Assembly (NCBI GenBank): GCA_030587405.1
Contig: JAUQZD010000022.1
Location: 1-32,007, forward strand
Length of the DNA stretch: 32,007 bases
Reading direction: 5' to 3'
Origin: Candidatus Freyrarchaeum guaymasense
GTDB lineage: Archaea > Asgardarchaeota > Jordarchaeia > Jordarchaeales > Freyrarchaeaceae
The translations under genes and the position numbers were made by a program. The notes beneath the pieces are model-generated. The model was not told the DNA's origin. It worked only from the letters and a program-made list of their open reading frames with translations, and searched no databases. The number at the start of each line of letters is the position of its first letter. Positions within the stretch are counted from its first letter, which is position 1. Positions 6,520-13,807 of the stretch are shown piece by piece.

Positions 6520-8292
6520 TCACCCATATAACGCTTTGCGTCTAAGGTCTTGAAGCTTCCTGTCAACCTTTGAGATCGCTTTATCTCTCTTCTTTTCCTG
6601 CTCCCTCTTCAGCTTCTCGTATACTTCCTTCCCTATTTTCCCCGTCATGTATCTTCTCCTCACGAAGTCTAGGGCTGCTCCCGCCTGCTCCACCTGCGTT
6701 TCAGCCGTTTCGAGCTCGTCTATTTCTGGCTCGTACCGCTTGTCGATGGAGAGGAGGCGGCTCTTAGCGTCACCTATGCGTTTCTCCAGCTCTTTAAGTT
6801 GCTTTTCGATGTCGCTCCTCCTCTTGGTGAACTCAAACTTCTTAACCTTACCCGCGCTATACCTTCTTTTAAGCTCGTCCTCCTCAAGTATGAGGAGGTG
6901 TCTCTCCTCGTAGAGGTCGCAGAGTTCTTCGAGTAGCCCGGATACCTCAACCTCAACCTCAACCTCAACCTCCTCCGCTGGTGGCGGGGCGGCCTTGACG
7001 CGGACTCTCACGGCGATCATGACGGCCATTAGGGCTGAAAAGATGATCAGGATGAAGGATGCTGGTCGAAGGTAGAGGGCGAGCATGGGTGAAGTGTAGT
7101 AGATGTACGCCATACGCTGTGTTCCGGGCGAAACGTTCCCGGTGCTGAAGAAGAGCAGTGTTTGGACGTTCAGCATGGTGCCCGATTGAAGGAAAGGCGA
7201 CGGAGGCTGCATGGCTTTAACCGTTAACTCCCCACTCAGCGATATGACAGTCACGGTGGCTGGGATTACCGTGTCGTAGCTCTGCGTGACAGGGAACGCG
7301 AAAAGGTATTTTCCGTATGCTCCAACGTGGTAGGCGGGCATAGGGATCAGGTACTTCACGTAGTAAGCGTAAGTGTAGTTCTGCTTTAGGGGGAAGCGGG
7401 GGTACACGTATATTTTTCCTCCTTCAGGCCATGCCCCTATAACGTTGAGCGCGTCGTACGCCAGCAACTGGACCGGGACGGGGGCAACCATGCACTCCAG
7501 CCTGCTAACCTGCTGGGGGCCATCGTTCCTAACACGGTAGAAGTCGAACACCTCCACCCCCCTCCACGGGTCGAGCGAGACGTATCTGAAGTGCCACTCT
7601 ATCCTGACCAATGGGCCATAGTAGTTCACGTCCATCGCCGTGTTGTTGAATGGCCCTATGTTTGAGTCGTTCATTACTAGGGAGCCGTTCTGGAACGTTG
7701 CACCTTCAGGGTAGGGGTACTGGGGGGTTGCGTTCTCGGGGAGCGAAACCAGTATTGTGCAGTTCGAAACCGGGTGGGCTATTAAGGGGTACCTGCACAT
7801 TGATGCCACCAGCGATGAGCCATTGGGATGAACTAAGCCGTTGAACGTCTGGGTCAGCGTGAAGACGTATGTTCCCCCTGGGGGGACAGGGTAGTTGAAG
7901 ACTACACGTTTCCCCTCGTAGGGTGACGAAACGTTCTCGATCGTTAGGGTGCTGCCTGACCGGTCCCTTGCGGATGCTTGAAGCAGGTGGGTGTAGAGGT
8001 TGGACGGGTAGAATACGTCAATGCACCAGGCGTTTTCGACTCCCGTGTTCACTACGGTGAAGTTGTCCTTTATGGTTACTAGACCATAGCCGTTTATGCT
8101 AACCGTCCTGTTAAGTGCTTGAACCGTTAGTGATGGGCTGCTGTCAGCCGCGCTCACGGGGCGAGAGGGTGAGCAAGCGTAACCGATGCTGCCTGGTTGT
8201 GCGGCTACCCGAGGCGGGTGGGTTAGGGAGGGAAACGTGAAGAGAATTATGAGAAAGAGGGCCGTTAAAAGGAGCAGCTTCCTAGCGTTCAA
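6520..8292 (-). CDS. Large surface membrane protein, possible ribophorin I-like (OST1-like) ectodomain
   Basis: The protein has 590 residues: a signal peptide (about 1-32), a beta-rich ectodomain (about 50-410) carrying at least ten N-x-S/T sequons, one membrane helix (about 413-435), an EVEVEVEV linker and a long coiled coil in the cytoplasm (about 450-585). The ectodomain resembles ribophorin I, the OST1 subunit of oligosaccharyltransferase. An N-terminal half has a conserved 'VNTG' strand and a proline-glycine 'VPPGG' turn, and a second half has a DPWRGVEVFDFYRVRNDG block followed by a region like the ribophorin 'shwG...n.G' module. This similarity was judged by eye. The TTG start has AAGGAGGA 9 bases before it. 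It could instead be an unrelated archaeal surface protein. Confidence 0.6.
   Translation of the reverse strand: MNARKLLLLTALFLIILFTFPSLTHPPRVAAQPGSIGYACSPSRPVSAADSSPSLTVQALNRTVSINGYGLVTIKDNFTVVNTGVENAWCIDVFYPSNLYTHLLQASARDRSGSTLTIENVSSPYEGKRVVFNYPVPPGGTYVFTLTQTFNGLVHPNGSSLVASMCRYPLIAHPVSNCTILVSLPENATPQYPYPEGATFQNGSLVMNDSNIGPFNNTAMDVNYYGPLVRIEWHFRYVSLDPWRGVEVFDFYRVRNDGPQQVSRLECMVAPVPVQLLAYDALNVIGAWPEGGKIYVYPRFPLKQNYTYAYYVKYLIPMPAYHVGAYGKYLFAFPVTQSYDTVIPATVTVISLSGELTVKAMQPPSPFLQSGTMLNVQTLLFFSTGNVSPGTQRMAYIYYTSPMLALYLRPASFILIIFSALMAVMIAVRVRVKAAPPPAEEVEVEVEVEVSGLLEELCDLYEERHLLILEEDELKRRYSAGKVKKFEFTKRRSDIEKQLKELEKRIGDAKSRLLSIDKRYEPEIDELETAETQVEQAGAALDFVRRRYMTGKIGKEVYEKLKREQEKKRDKAISKVDRKLQDLRRKALYG
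6945..6968. repeat. Four-copy CCTCAA hexamer repeat
   Basis: Four exact tandem copies of CCTCAA lie inside the preceding gene and encode the alternating Glu-Val linker just after the membrane helix on the minus strand. Slippage here would change the length in two-residue steps without a frameshift. Confidence 0.85.
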
Positions 8293-8769
8293 CTACCGCT
8301 TCCTCCTTCATCCCCGAGTGGGCGCCCATCCCTTTAAGGACGGGTTCGACCATGCATCGTTCCACGTGGGCGGGGCTAGACGGGCGTAAGGAAAGCTTAA
8401 CGGGGGCTCACCGCTACCAGCAACGGACGGGTTGAAGTGTGCATCTAAGCTTAACGAGATGCTTTCAAGCGGCGGTGCGGTGGTGGAGTCCATGCCAGAC
8501 ACCATGACGCCGTCAGGTAGCCCACGTGTAAACTGATCGTAGTTGTAAAGGAAAGAGTTAGCTTTAAGTTTTACTTTAATCGGGCTTCCCGGGTTTCTAG
8601 CGTTGTGTTTCTCGGGTTCCTCGGCGGGGCGCTACGTTCCCCGTCCGTTCCACAACATGGTTTGGTGGACGGGGTGGAGGGTGAGGGTGGAGGTTGAGCG
8701 TGGAGGCTGAGCGTGGAGGCGAAAGCGTTTTAGGGATGAAGCTTCCTTCACGTGTTTGGGGGGTGGATC
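8293..8769. other. Intergenic region with a decayed open frame
   Basis: No intact gene is seen in these 477 bases between a minus-strand and a plus-strand gene. On the plus strand one frame stays open from the left edge to TAA at 8387, and then again to TGA at 8534. It reads plausible but unassignable protein (for example GFDHASFHVGG and MTPSGSPRVN). This may be an eroded mobile-element tail, but no diagnostic motif is present. An A/T-rich patch (about 8550-8582) and the 13-base tandem repeat at 8682 follow. Confidence 0.4.
8682..8720. repeat. 13-base tandem repeat, three copies
   Basis: Three head-to-tail copies of TGAGCGTGGAGGC lie just upstream of the Nudix gene; the first copy differs at two positions. 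No reading frame or promoter element is obvious within it. Confidence 0.8.
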
Positions 8770-9198
8770 GTGGCTAGGGAGTATCCTGAGCGTCCCCTGG
8801 TTGGAGTGGGAGGGGTCGTCTTCGATGGTGGCAGGGTTCTGCTCGTTAAGAGGGGGAGCCAGCCGTCCTATGGTAAGTGGTCTATTCCTGGTGGCTTGGT
8901 TGAGCTTGGCGAGACCGTGGCTGACGCTTGCGTCAGGGAGGTTTACGAGGAGACGGGGTTGATCGTGAAGGTTAAGAGGCTCATAGACGTGGTTGACTAC
9001 ATAGATTACGATGAGGAGGGGGAGGTGAGGTTCCACTATGTTATAGTTGACTTTCTGGTGGAGCCCGTTGGAGGAGTACTTAGGGCTGGCACCGACGCGC
9101 TAGACGCCAGGTTCGTGAGGCTGGATGACCTGGGAAGGTACGAGTTGACGGGGACCGCACGCAGGTTGTTCATCAAGCTCGGGTGGATGAAGGGTTAA
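8770..9198 (+). CDS. Nudix hydrolase (ADP-ribose pyrophosphatase-like)
   Basis: This 142-residue single-domain enzyme hydrolyses a nucleoside diphosphate linked to another moiety, with Mg2+. The Nudix box is complete (residues 42-64: G-x5-E-x7-R-E-V-Y-E-E-T-G-L), preceded by WSIPGGLVELGE. The sequence around it, VGVGGVVFDGGRVLLVKRG, is typical of the ADP-ribose/NADH pyrophosphatase group, but the substrate is not determined. I chose GTG 8770 because GGGGGTGG lies just before it; GTG 8752 would add six residues. The 3' end overlaps the convergent PDCD5 gene by four bases. Confidence 0.85.
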   Translation: MAREYPERPLVGVGGVVFDGGRVLLVKRGSQPSYGKWSIPGGLVELGETVADACVREVYEETGLIVKVKRLIDVVDYIDYDEEGEVRFHYVIVDFLVEPVGGVLRAGTDALDARFVRLDDLGRYELTGTARRLFIKLGWMKG

Positions 9199-9581
9199 TC
9201 TTCCTTCCTGAGTGCTTCGGTTAGGTCTAATGGTTTCTCCTCGCCCCGCCTTTTAATCATGATCCTCGGCTCCACCCCCTCGATCTTCCTCTCCATTCTC
9301 ATTATGTCGATCTCCGTCAGCCTCCTGTTAACCAGCTTGTTGGCGAAAACGTATATTACCGCGCTTTCTATCTTCTCGGCTACTTTCGGCTTCCTCTCCC
9401 TGAGGTTTTCGAGGCGGCGCTTCGCCTCGGGGGTCAGCACCATGGTGAAGAAGCGTTCCTTCTCCTTTTCAGCCTCGCTCTGCTTCGCTCTACCTTCCTC
9501 TTCAGCCCTTTTGGCAGCAGCCATCTTCATCAGCTGGATGAGCTTGCGCCTCTTGATCATTTCTAGCTCTTCATCGGACAT
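9195..9581 (-). CDS. PDCD5-family DNA-binding protein
   Basis: This is a 128-residue, very charged helical protein. It begins MSDEELEMIKRRKL, the characteristic opening of archaeal PDCD5 proteins, followed by a basic helix (to about 45) and the conserved three-helix core containing the typical VLTPEAKRRLENLR segment (about 47-61). Archaeal members bind double-stranded DNA; the biological role is unclear. ATG 9581 matches the family start. A GTG at 9602 would add seven residues and lies near the expected transcript start, because a TATA-like GTTTAAGTA is at about 9620-9628. It shares an 85-base promoter region with the divergent PhoU-like gene. Confidence 0.85.
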   Translation of the reverse strand: MSDEELEMIKRRKLIQLMKMAAAKRAEEEGRAKQSEAEKEKERFFTMVLTPEAKRRLENLRERKPKVAEKIESAVIYVFANKLVNRRLTEIDIMRMERKIEGVEPRIMIKRRGEEKPLDLTEALRKED

Positions 9582-9686
9582 TTCCGTCACGCTCAGAGGC
9601 ACAATATGGGGGGTTCTACTTAAACTTTTTGAGTTTAATCCGGGAAAGGTTCAGTATATGTTTACATAAAAGGGCATAAAAAGTAA

Positions 9687-10535
9687 ATGCAAATCGTTTT
9701 TCTTAAACCAGCTGGAAACCATCCAGTAAGGGGGCAGCTTCGATTGGAGAGGGAAGAAGGCAGGGTCATCATCAGGAAAAGGGAGGACTTGGAAAACGTA
9801 GTTCACCTGATAGAGTCGTACTACATGAGAGGGGTGAGGTCGCTTAGGATAGAGCTAAGCGAGCCCTTAACCGTGGAGGATCTGGAAAGGATCAACGCGC
9901 TGCTATACAGGCTGCCAGGGTTTGAAGTCTCGTTCTACACGCCTAAAAGCATAGTTCTCCAGGACGTGATGGAGGCAAGCTTGGAAGACATATTGGAAGT
10001 AATATATGAGTCCACCCTGAAGCTTTTCGACAACGTTATAGAGGCCGTGGAGAGGGAGGATGCCCTGATAGCGGAGGCCGTTGAGGAGGCACACGACAAC
10101 GTCCACAGGTACGCTCAAAGGTATAGGAGGCAGGTGTTCCAGGAGCCAAGGAGGAAGCTTAAGAGGCTGATGGAGAAGGCGAGCTACGTTTCGCTCCTTG
10201 AAAACGTCGCGGACTACCTCTCCCACACGGCCCACGCCGTAGCCAGGAGAAGCATAACAGGGAAAATAAAGTGGGAGGTCTTGAGGGTTATGAGGATGGT
10301 CAGGGACCTCCTCGAAGCAGCCGCCAAGAACGTTAAGGGGGAGGAAGGGAAAGCCTACGCGGTCCTCAGGGCAGAAGAGTTCCTGCAGAAGGAGGTTAGA
10401 AGGCTGATGGAGAAGGCGACCGAAATACCCGACCGGCTAGCCAAGCTCTCAGCCGAGGCGGTGCTGATACACATGAGAGAAATACTAAGGAGCATACACC
10501 AGATGGCTATAGACAGGGTTAAGGAGGAAGCCTAA
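9687..10535 (+). CDS. PhoU-domain protein
   Basis: The protein has 282 residues. The N-terminal 90 residues are alpha/beta and resemble the domain that precedes PhoU in archaeal proteins, but the SpoVT/AbrB strand pattern is not evident. Residues about 95-280 are all helical in two PhoU-like three-helix repeats, with the acidic metal-binding pattern E-x3-D in VIEAVEREDALIAEAVEEAHD. PhoU proteins modulate phosphate transport or signalling; no pst transporter is nearby. TATA-like TTTACATAAAAG lies just before the ATG, so the message may be leaderless. Confidence 0.7.
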   Translation: MQIVFLKPAGNHPVRGQLRLEREEGRVIIRKREDLENVVHLIESYYMRGVRSLRIELSEPLTVEDLERINALLYRLPGFEVSFYTPKSIVLQDVMEASLEDILEVIYESTLKLFDNVIEAVEREDALIAEAVEEAHDNVHRYAQRYRRQVFQEPRRKLKRLMEKASYVSLLENVADYLSHTAHAVARRSITGKIKWEVLRVMRMVRDLLEAAAKNVKGEEGKAYAVLRAEEFLQKEVRRLMEKATEIPDRLAKLSAEAVLIHMREILRSIHQMAIDRVKEEA

Positions 10536-10735
10536 GCGCCCTTCAACATCCTTCAAGGAACATTCACTTTTACCCGCTTACCTCCACTGCTTAAATTTTG
10601 TAGCCGTCCTTTGGGGTGCTAGGGGGTGACGGCTTAAGAAGCTGGATTGGAGGAAGCTTGGTGGGGGGTAGGACGAATTTTTAGTATTTTTCCCGAAAGA
10701 TCTGTGGAACATTAATTGTTATAGGTGGACTGCAG

Positions 10736-10754
10736 CCTCCCTCCAGTAGGGAGG
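10736..10754 (+). promoter_or_regulatory. Hairpin covering the sepF ribosome binding site
   Basis: CCTCCCT (10736-10742) pairs perfectly with AGGGAGG (10748-10754) around a 5-base loop. The right arm is the Shine-Dalgarno sequence of the gene starting 7 bases later, so folding would hide it. This fits translational control or simply a chance G/C-rich inverted repeat. Confidence 0.5.
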
Positions 10755-10761
10755 GAGTCCC

Positions 10762-11253
10762 ATGGGTATAATCGAGCTCTTTAAGAGGAAAGGTAGAGGG
10801 CATGGCAGCCTTCAGGAGGCTGGCCCGCATGGCGGAGTTTGCTCGGGGATAGAGCCTGAAACGTTTAACCTTTGCATGCCTGAGGAGGTTTACATTAAGT
10901 CCATCCCATTGATAATGCTTTCCGACGTCCAAAGGGCGGCAGGGGAGCTTAGGGCGGGTAACATAGTGATACTTCACATCAAGCCCATGCTTCAAAGGGA
11001 CAGGACGAGGAACGAGCTTAAAAGGGCCGTCGACCAGCTTAGGGGGATATGCCGCCAGCTTGACGGGGACATAGCACAGCTCGGGAGGGAGTACATAATA
11101 GTGACGCCTGGCCCGTTCATAAAGATATATAAGCCTGAGCCTAAGCCTCCCAGCGAGGAGAAGGAGGGAGAAGAGGAAAGGAAGGCTGATGGCCACCACG
11201 CTCAGGCACCACCCCATCCCCGCCCTCACGTTCAAACCGCCATGGTCAGATAG
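10762..11253 (+). CDS. sepF: SepF-like cell division protein (FtsZ membrane anchor)
   Basis: The protein has 163 residues. A short N-terminal amphipathic segment (MGIIELFKRKGRG) is the membrane-targeting helix expected for SepF. The SepF core spans about 38-126: VYIKSIPLIMLSDV, the GNIVILHIKPML strand, helix RTRNELKRAVDQLRGIC, and DIAQLGREYIIVTP. In archaea with FtsZ, SepF tethers the ring to the membrane. The C-terminal tail of about 37 residues is highly charged, then rich in His and Pro, and longer than usual for archaeal SepF. The Shine-Dalgarno sequence is strong but can be hidden in a hairpin. The riboflavin operon starts about 120 bases downstream. Confidence 0.85.
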   Translation: MGIIELFKRKGRGHGSLQEAGPHGGVCSGIEPETFNLCMPEEVYIKSIPLIMLSDVQRAAGELRAGNIVILHIKPMLQRDRTRNELKRAVDQLRGICRQLDGDIAQLGREYIIVTPGPFIKIYKPEPKPPSEEKEGEEERKADGHHAQAPPHPRPHVQTAMVR

Positions 11254-11327
11254 GTTGACGAGTTAACAGGCAGAGTGATGCTTTCTGGTTTCGTCTGCCC
11301 GCTTTCTACTCAAAAACGGGTAGCAAC

Positions 11328-11336
11328 AAATATATT
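11328..11336 (+). promoter_or_regulatory. TATA box of the riboflavin operon
   Basis: AAATATATT in an A/T-rich patch. A transcript start about 25 bases on gives a short leader to the ATG at 11372, too short for an FMN riboswitch; none was seen. Confidence 0.55.
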
Positions 11337-11371
11337 TGAGATCTTCTTATTGTGAAGAACGGTGTCCACGC

Positions 11372-12082
11372 ATGCGGCAGGCAGAGGTTAGAAGGGTTGC
11401 TAGGAGCCTCCTGCAGGGAGACTTTGTGCTGGTATACGACGAGGACGGGAGAGAGGAGGAAGTCGACATGGTGATGCTGGCTGAGAAGGCTACCCCAAGA
11501 CATGTTTACAGGCTTAGAAGGGATGCCGGAGGACTCATCTGCGTAGCCCTCCACCCTAAAATATGGGAGAGGTGGGGGCTCCCCTTCCTCCACGACGTCT
11601 TCAGCTTTTCAAGCATGAAGTATGGTGTGCTGTCAAGCCTGGCGCCAAACGACATACCCTACGATTCCAGGTCTGCCTTCTCGATCACCGTCAACCATAG
11701 GAAGACGTACACTGGAATCACGGATGCTGATAGGGCTTTAACCATAAGCGAGGTAGGGAGAATGGGGAGGGAGACCATTGAGGAGCCCGGCTTAGACTGG
11801 CGGAGGAGGGTTGGGGAGGCGTTCAGGTCTCCTGGACACGTCCACCTCCTCCTTGCTGCAAGGGAGCTGCTCCATGAGAGGCACGGGCACACCGAGCTCA
11901 CGGTGTCGCTTGCAGAGGTGATGGGGGTTCCACCGGTGATGGTGCTCTGCGAGATGCTCGACGGCGAAACGGGGGGAGCCCTCTCGGTAAGGGACGCTAA
12001 AAGGTATGCTGAGAGGTACGGGTTCAACTTCCTGCGGGGCGAGGACATAGTTGAGCTGTGGGAGAGGAGCCATGAAGGTTAA
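11372..12082 (+). CDS. ribB: 3,4-dihydroxy-2-butanone 4-phosphate synthase
   Basis: The enzyme converts ribulose 5-phosphate to formate and the four-carbon unit used by lumazine synthase. The protein has 236 residues. The acidic Mg2+ and substrate loop is visible as DGREEEVDMV (residues 25-34); further on come DAGGLICVAL, the TGITDADRALTI signature and GHTELTVSLAEVMG near the C-terminus, all in the expected order. I chose ATG 11372 because an upstream TTG (11336) lies within the TATA box. It is the first gene of a tightly packed operon and overlaps ribC by 11 bases. Confidence 0.93.
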   Translation: MRQAEVRRVARSLLQGDFVLVYDEDGREEEVDMVMLAEKATPRHVYRLRRDAGGLICVALHPKIWERWGLPFLHDVFSFSSMKYGVLSSLAPNDIPYDSRSAFSITVNHRKTYTGITDADRALTISEVGRMGRETIEEPGLDWRRRVGEAFRSPGHVHLLLAARELLHERHGHTELTVSLAEVMGVPPVMVLCEMLDGETGGALSVRDAKRYAERYGFNFLRGEDIVELWERSHEG

Positions 12083-12542
12083 GATAGGCATAGCGGACAC
12101 GACGTTTGCAAGGTACGACATGGCTAGGGTTGCAGTGGAGGAGATCGAGAGCATGACGAGCAAGGTGGAGATAGTGAGGTACACGGTTCCAGGGGTGAAG
12201 GACCTGCCGGTTGCCGCCAAGAAGCTCATAGAGGAGGAGGGGTGCGAGGTGGTTATAGCGTTCGGCATGCCTGGCCCTGAACCCATAGACAAGCTGTGCG
12301 CCCATGAGGCTTCGATGGGGATAATCCAAGCCCAGCTGATGACCAACAAGCACATAATAGAGTGCTTCGTGCACGAGGACGAGGGGGGGAGCGTTGAGGA
12401 GCTCATCTCGATATGTGAGGACAGGGCGAGGAAGCACGCTAGGAACGCTGTGAGGCTCATATTTGACAGGGAGTGGCTTACCAGGCATGCCGGGCAGGGT
12501 CTCAGGCAGGGGCACCCGGACGCAGGACCCCTAAAGCCTTAA
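12072..12542 (+). CDS. ribC: Archaeal-type riboflavin synthase
   Basis: The enzyme catalyses the dismutation of two lumazines into riboflavin and the ribityl-aminopyrimidine. The archaeal enzyme is unrelated to bacterial RibE and instead resembles lumazine synthase. The 156-residue protein begins MKVKIGIADTTFARYDMA and contains VRYTVPGVKDLPVAAKKLI, FGMPGPEPID and the helix AQLMTNKHIIECFVHEDE, all typical of this family. ATG 12072 is preceded by GAGAGG and overlaps the end of ribB, which suggests translational coupling. An in-frame upstream GTG/ATG extension was rejected. Confidence 0.93.
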   Translation: MKVKIGIADTTFARYDMARVAVEEIESMTSKVEIVRYTVPGVKDLPVAAKKLIEEEGCEVVIAFGMPGPEPIDKLCAHEASMGIIQAQLMTNKHIIECFVHEDEGGSVEELISICEDRARKHARNAVRLIFDREWLTRHAGQGLRQGHPDAGPLKP

Positions 12543-12572
12543 AAGGCTGAGGGTGGGAAGGTAGGCTGAAGG

Positions 12573-13013
12573 GTGGTGAAGGTGGCTGGTGAGGGCGTGA
12601 ACCTTGGCATAGTGGTTTCCGAGTTCAACTACGATATAACGTACCTCATGCTGCAGAGGGCGGTGGACCACGCCGAGTTTCTGGGCGCGAAGGTTATTAA
12701 GGTGGTGAAGGTTCCCGGGGCGTTCGACATGCCTCTCGCCGTTAAGAAGCTTCTCGAGAGAGGCGACGTCGACGCCGTCGTCACCATAGGGGCGATCATA
12801 AAGGGCGACACCGACCACGACCAGGTGGTTGCACAGCACGCGGCGCGTAAAATGGTTGACCTAGCGCTGGAGTATGGTAAGCCCGTGACCTTGGGGGTTT
12901 CAGGTCCAGGTATGACTAGGATGGAGGCCATGGAGAGGATTGAGGAGTTCGCCAGGAGAGCGGTTGAGGCGGCTGTTAAGATGGTTAAGAGGATGAGGGA
13001 GGTTTCAACTTAG
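12573..13013 (+). CDS. ribH: 6,7-dimethyl-8-ribityllumazine synthase
   Basis: The enzyme condenses the aminopyrimidine with dihydroxybutanone phosphate to give lumazine. The protein has 146 residues. The substrate loop SEFNYDIT (16-23), the phosphate-binding [12 protein letters not shown] (49-60) and the catalytic histidine in GDTDHDQVV (His82, matching His88 of bacterial enzymes) are all visible. [16 protein letters not shown] near the C-terminus is the archaeal version of the last active-site segment. Several in-frame GTG codons make the exact start uncertain within a few residues. It is the third gene of the operon, 15 bases before arfA. Confidence 0.93.
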   Translation: MVKVAGEGVNLGIVVSEFNYDITYLMLQRAVDHAEFLGAKVIKVVKVPGAFDMPLAVKKLLERGDVDAVVTIGAIIKGDTDHDQVVAQHAARKMVDLALEYGKPVTLGVSGPGMTRMEAMERIEEFARRAVEAAVKMVKRMREVST

Positions 13014-13027
13014 GGGAGCTGAACGCC

Positions 13028-13807
13028 TTGATAAAGATGACGCTTGTTCAGCTTGACAATTACGGTCCCTGGACGGAGTTCCTTGGGGATGACAGGGAGG
13101 CTGACCTGCAGGTTTTACAGTCCGAGCTCTACGCCGACCTGCAGAGGATGTTCTCCTCGAAGGGTGGACTCCTCTTCTTCTCCAGGTTCGACAACATGCT
13201 CGCTGTATCGAACGGGGTGACGGTGGAGGATCACAGGGCCATCCTGAAAAGCATCGCTAGGAGGTACCCTGTGACCGTCAGCATGGGGATCGGGGTTGGG
13301 GAGACACCCTACGAGGCGCAGCGTATGGCTACGAGGATGCTTCAGAGGAGCGGGAGCGCCCAGTCGCCTGAAAGGAGAAGCGTACTGGCCCATAACCTTG
13401 ACGGGCCTGTCAGGGGGGGATACGTCCAGATAGCCCACATAGACGTTAACAGCTTCACGGAGCAGGTGACCGACAGGGAGGACGCCTACAAGGCAATGTA
13501 CCTGGTCTCAAACCTGTCCACCGTCCTGATGAAGCTGTCGATGAGTAAGGGCATATTAACGTTCTTCAACGGCGGGGATAACTTCATATCTGTTTGCAAT
13601 GGTTTGAGCGAGGACGACTTTAGGGAGATCCTTTACAGGCTTGAGGTGAGCACCGGGCTGAAGCTTAAGGCAGGCGTAGGGTTCGGGAGGAACGCTGTTG
13701 AAGCCCTAACAGAAGCCAACAAGGCTCTTTCGATGATAAGGAGGGGTAAAAGGGGGGAGCCCGTGGTTTTCCTGGGAGGGCCGCCACGTGAAGACTATCT
13801 ACTGTGA
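13028..13807 (+). CDS. arfA: GTP cyclohydrolase III
   Basis: This is the first committed step of archaeal riboflavin synthesis: GTP to the formamidopyrimidine (FAPy) nucleotide. The protein has 259 residues in two related palm-like halves (about 1-125 and 130-255) of the cyclase/GGDEF-like fold. Each half carries a strand-turn with acidic or polar metal ligands, VQLDNYGPW near the start and AHIDVNSFTEQ in the second half. SMGIGVGETPYEAQ and KAGVGFGRNAVEALTEA repeat the same helix start, and FFNGGDN is also present. It starts at TTG (ATG three codons later is possible) after GGGGAG. Its end overlaps the next gene by 20 bases. Confidence 0.9.
   Translation: MIKMTLVQLDNYGPWTEFLGDDREADLQVLQSELYADLQRMFSSKGGLLFFSRFDNMLAVSNGVTVEDHRAILKSIARRYPVTVSMGIGVGETPYEAQRMATRMLQRSGSAQSPERRSVLAHNLDGPVRGGYVQIAHIDVNSFTEQVTDREDAYKAMYLVSNLSTVLMKLSMSKGILTFFNGGDNFISVCNGLSEDDFREILYRLEVSTGLKLKAGVGFGRNAVEALTEANKALSMIRRGKRGEPVVFLGGPPREDYLL

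Noticed and set aside
8338..8352. GGGTTCGACC resembling a tRNA T loop
   Set aside because: No acceptor, D or anticodon arms can be built around it.
11254..11371. FMN riboswitch before ribB
   Set aside because: The leader between the TATA box and ATG is only about 15-20 bases, and no conserved RFN-element helices are present.
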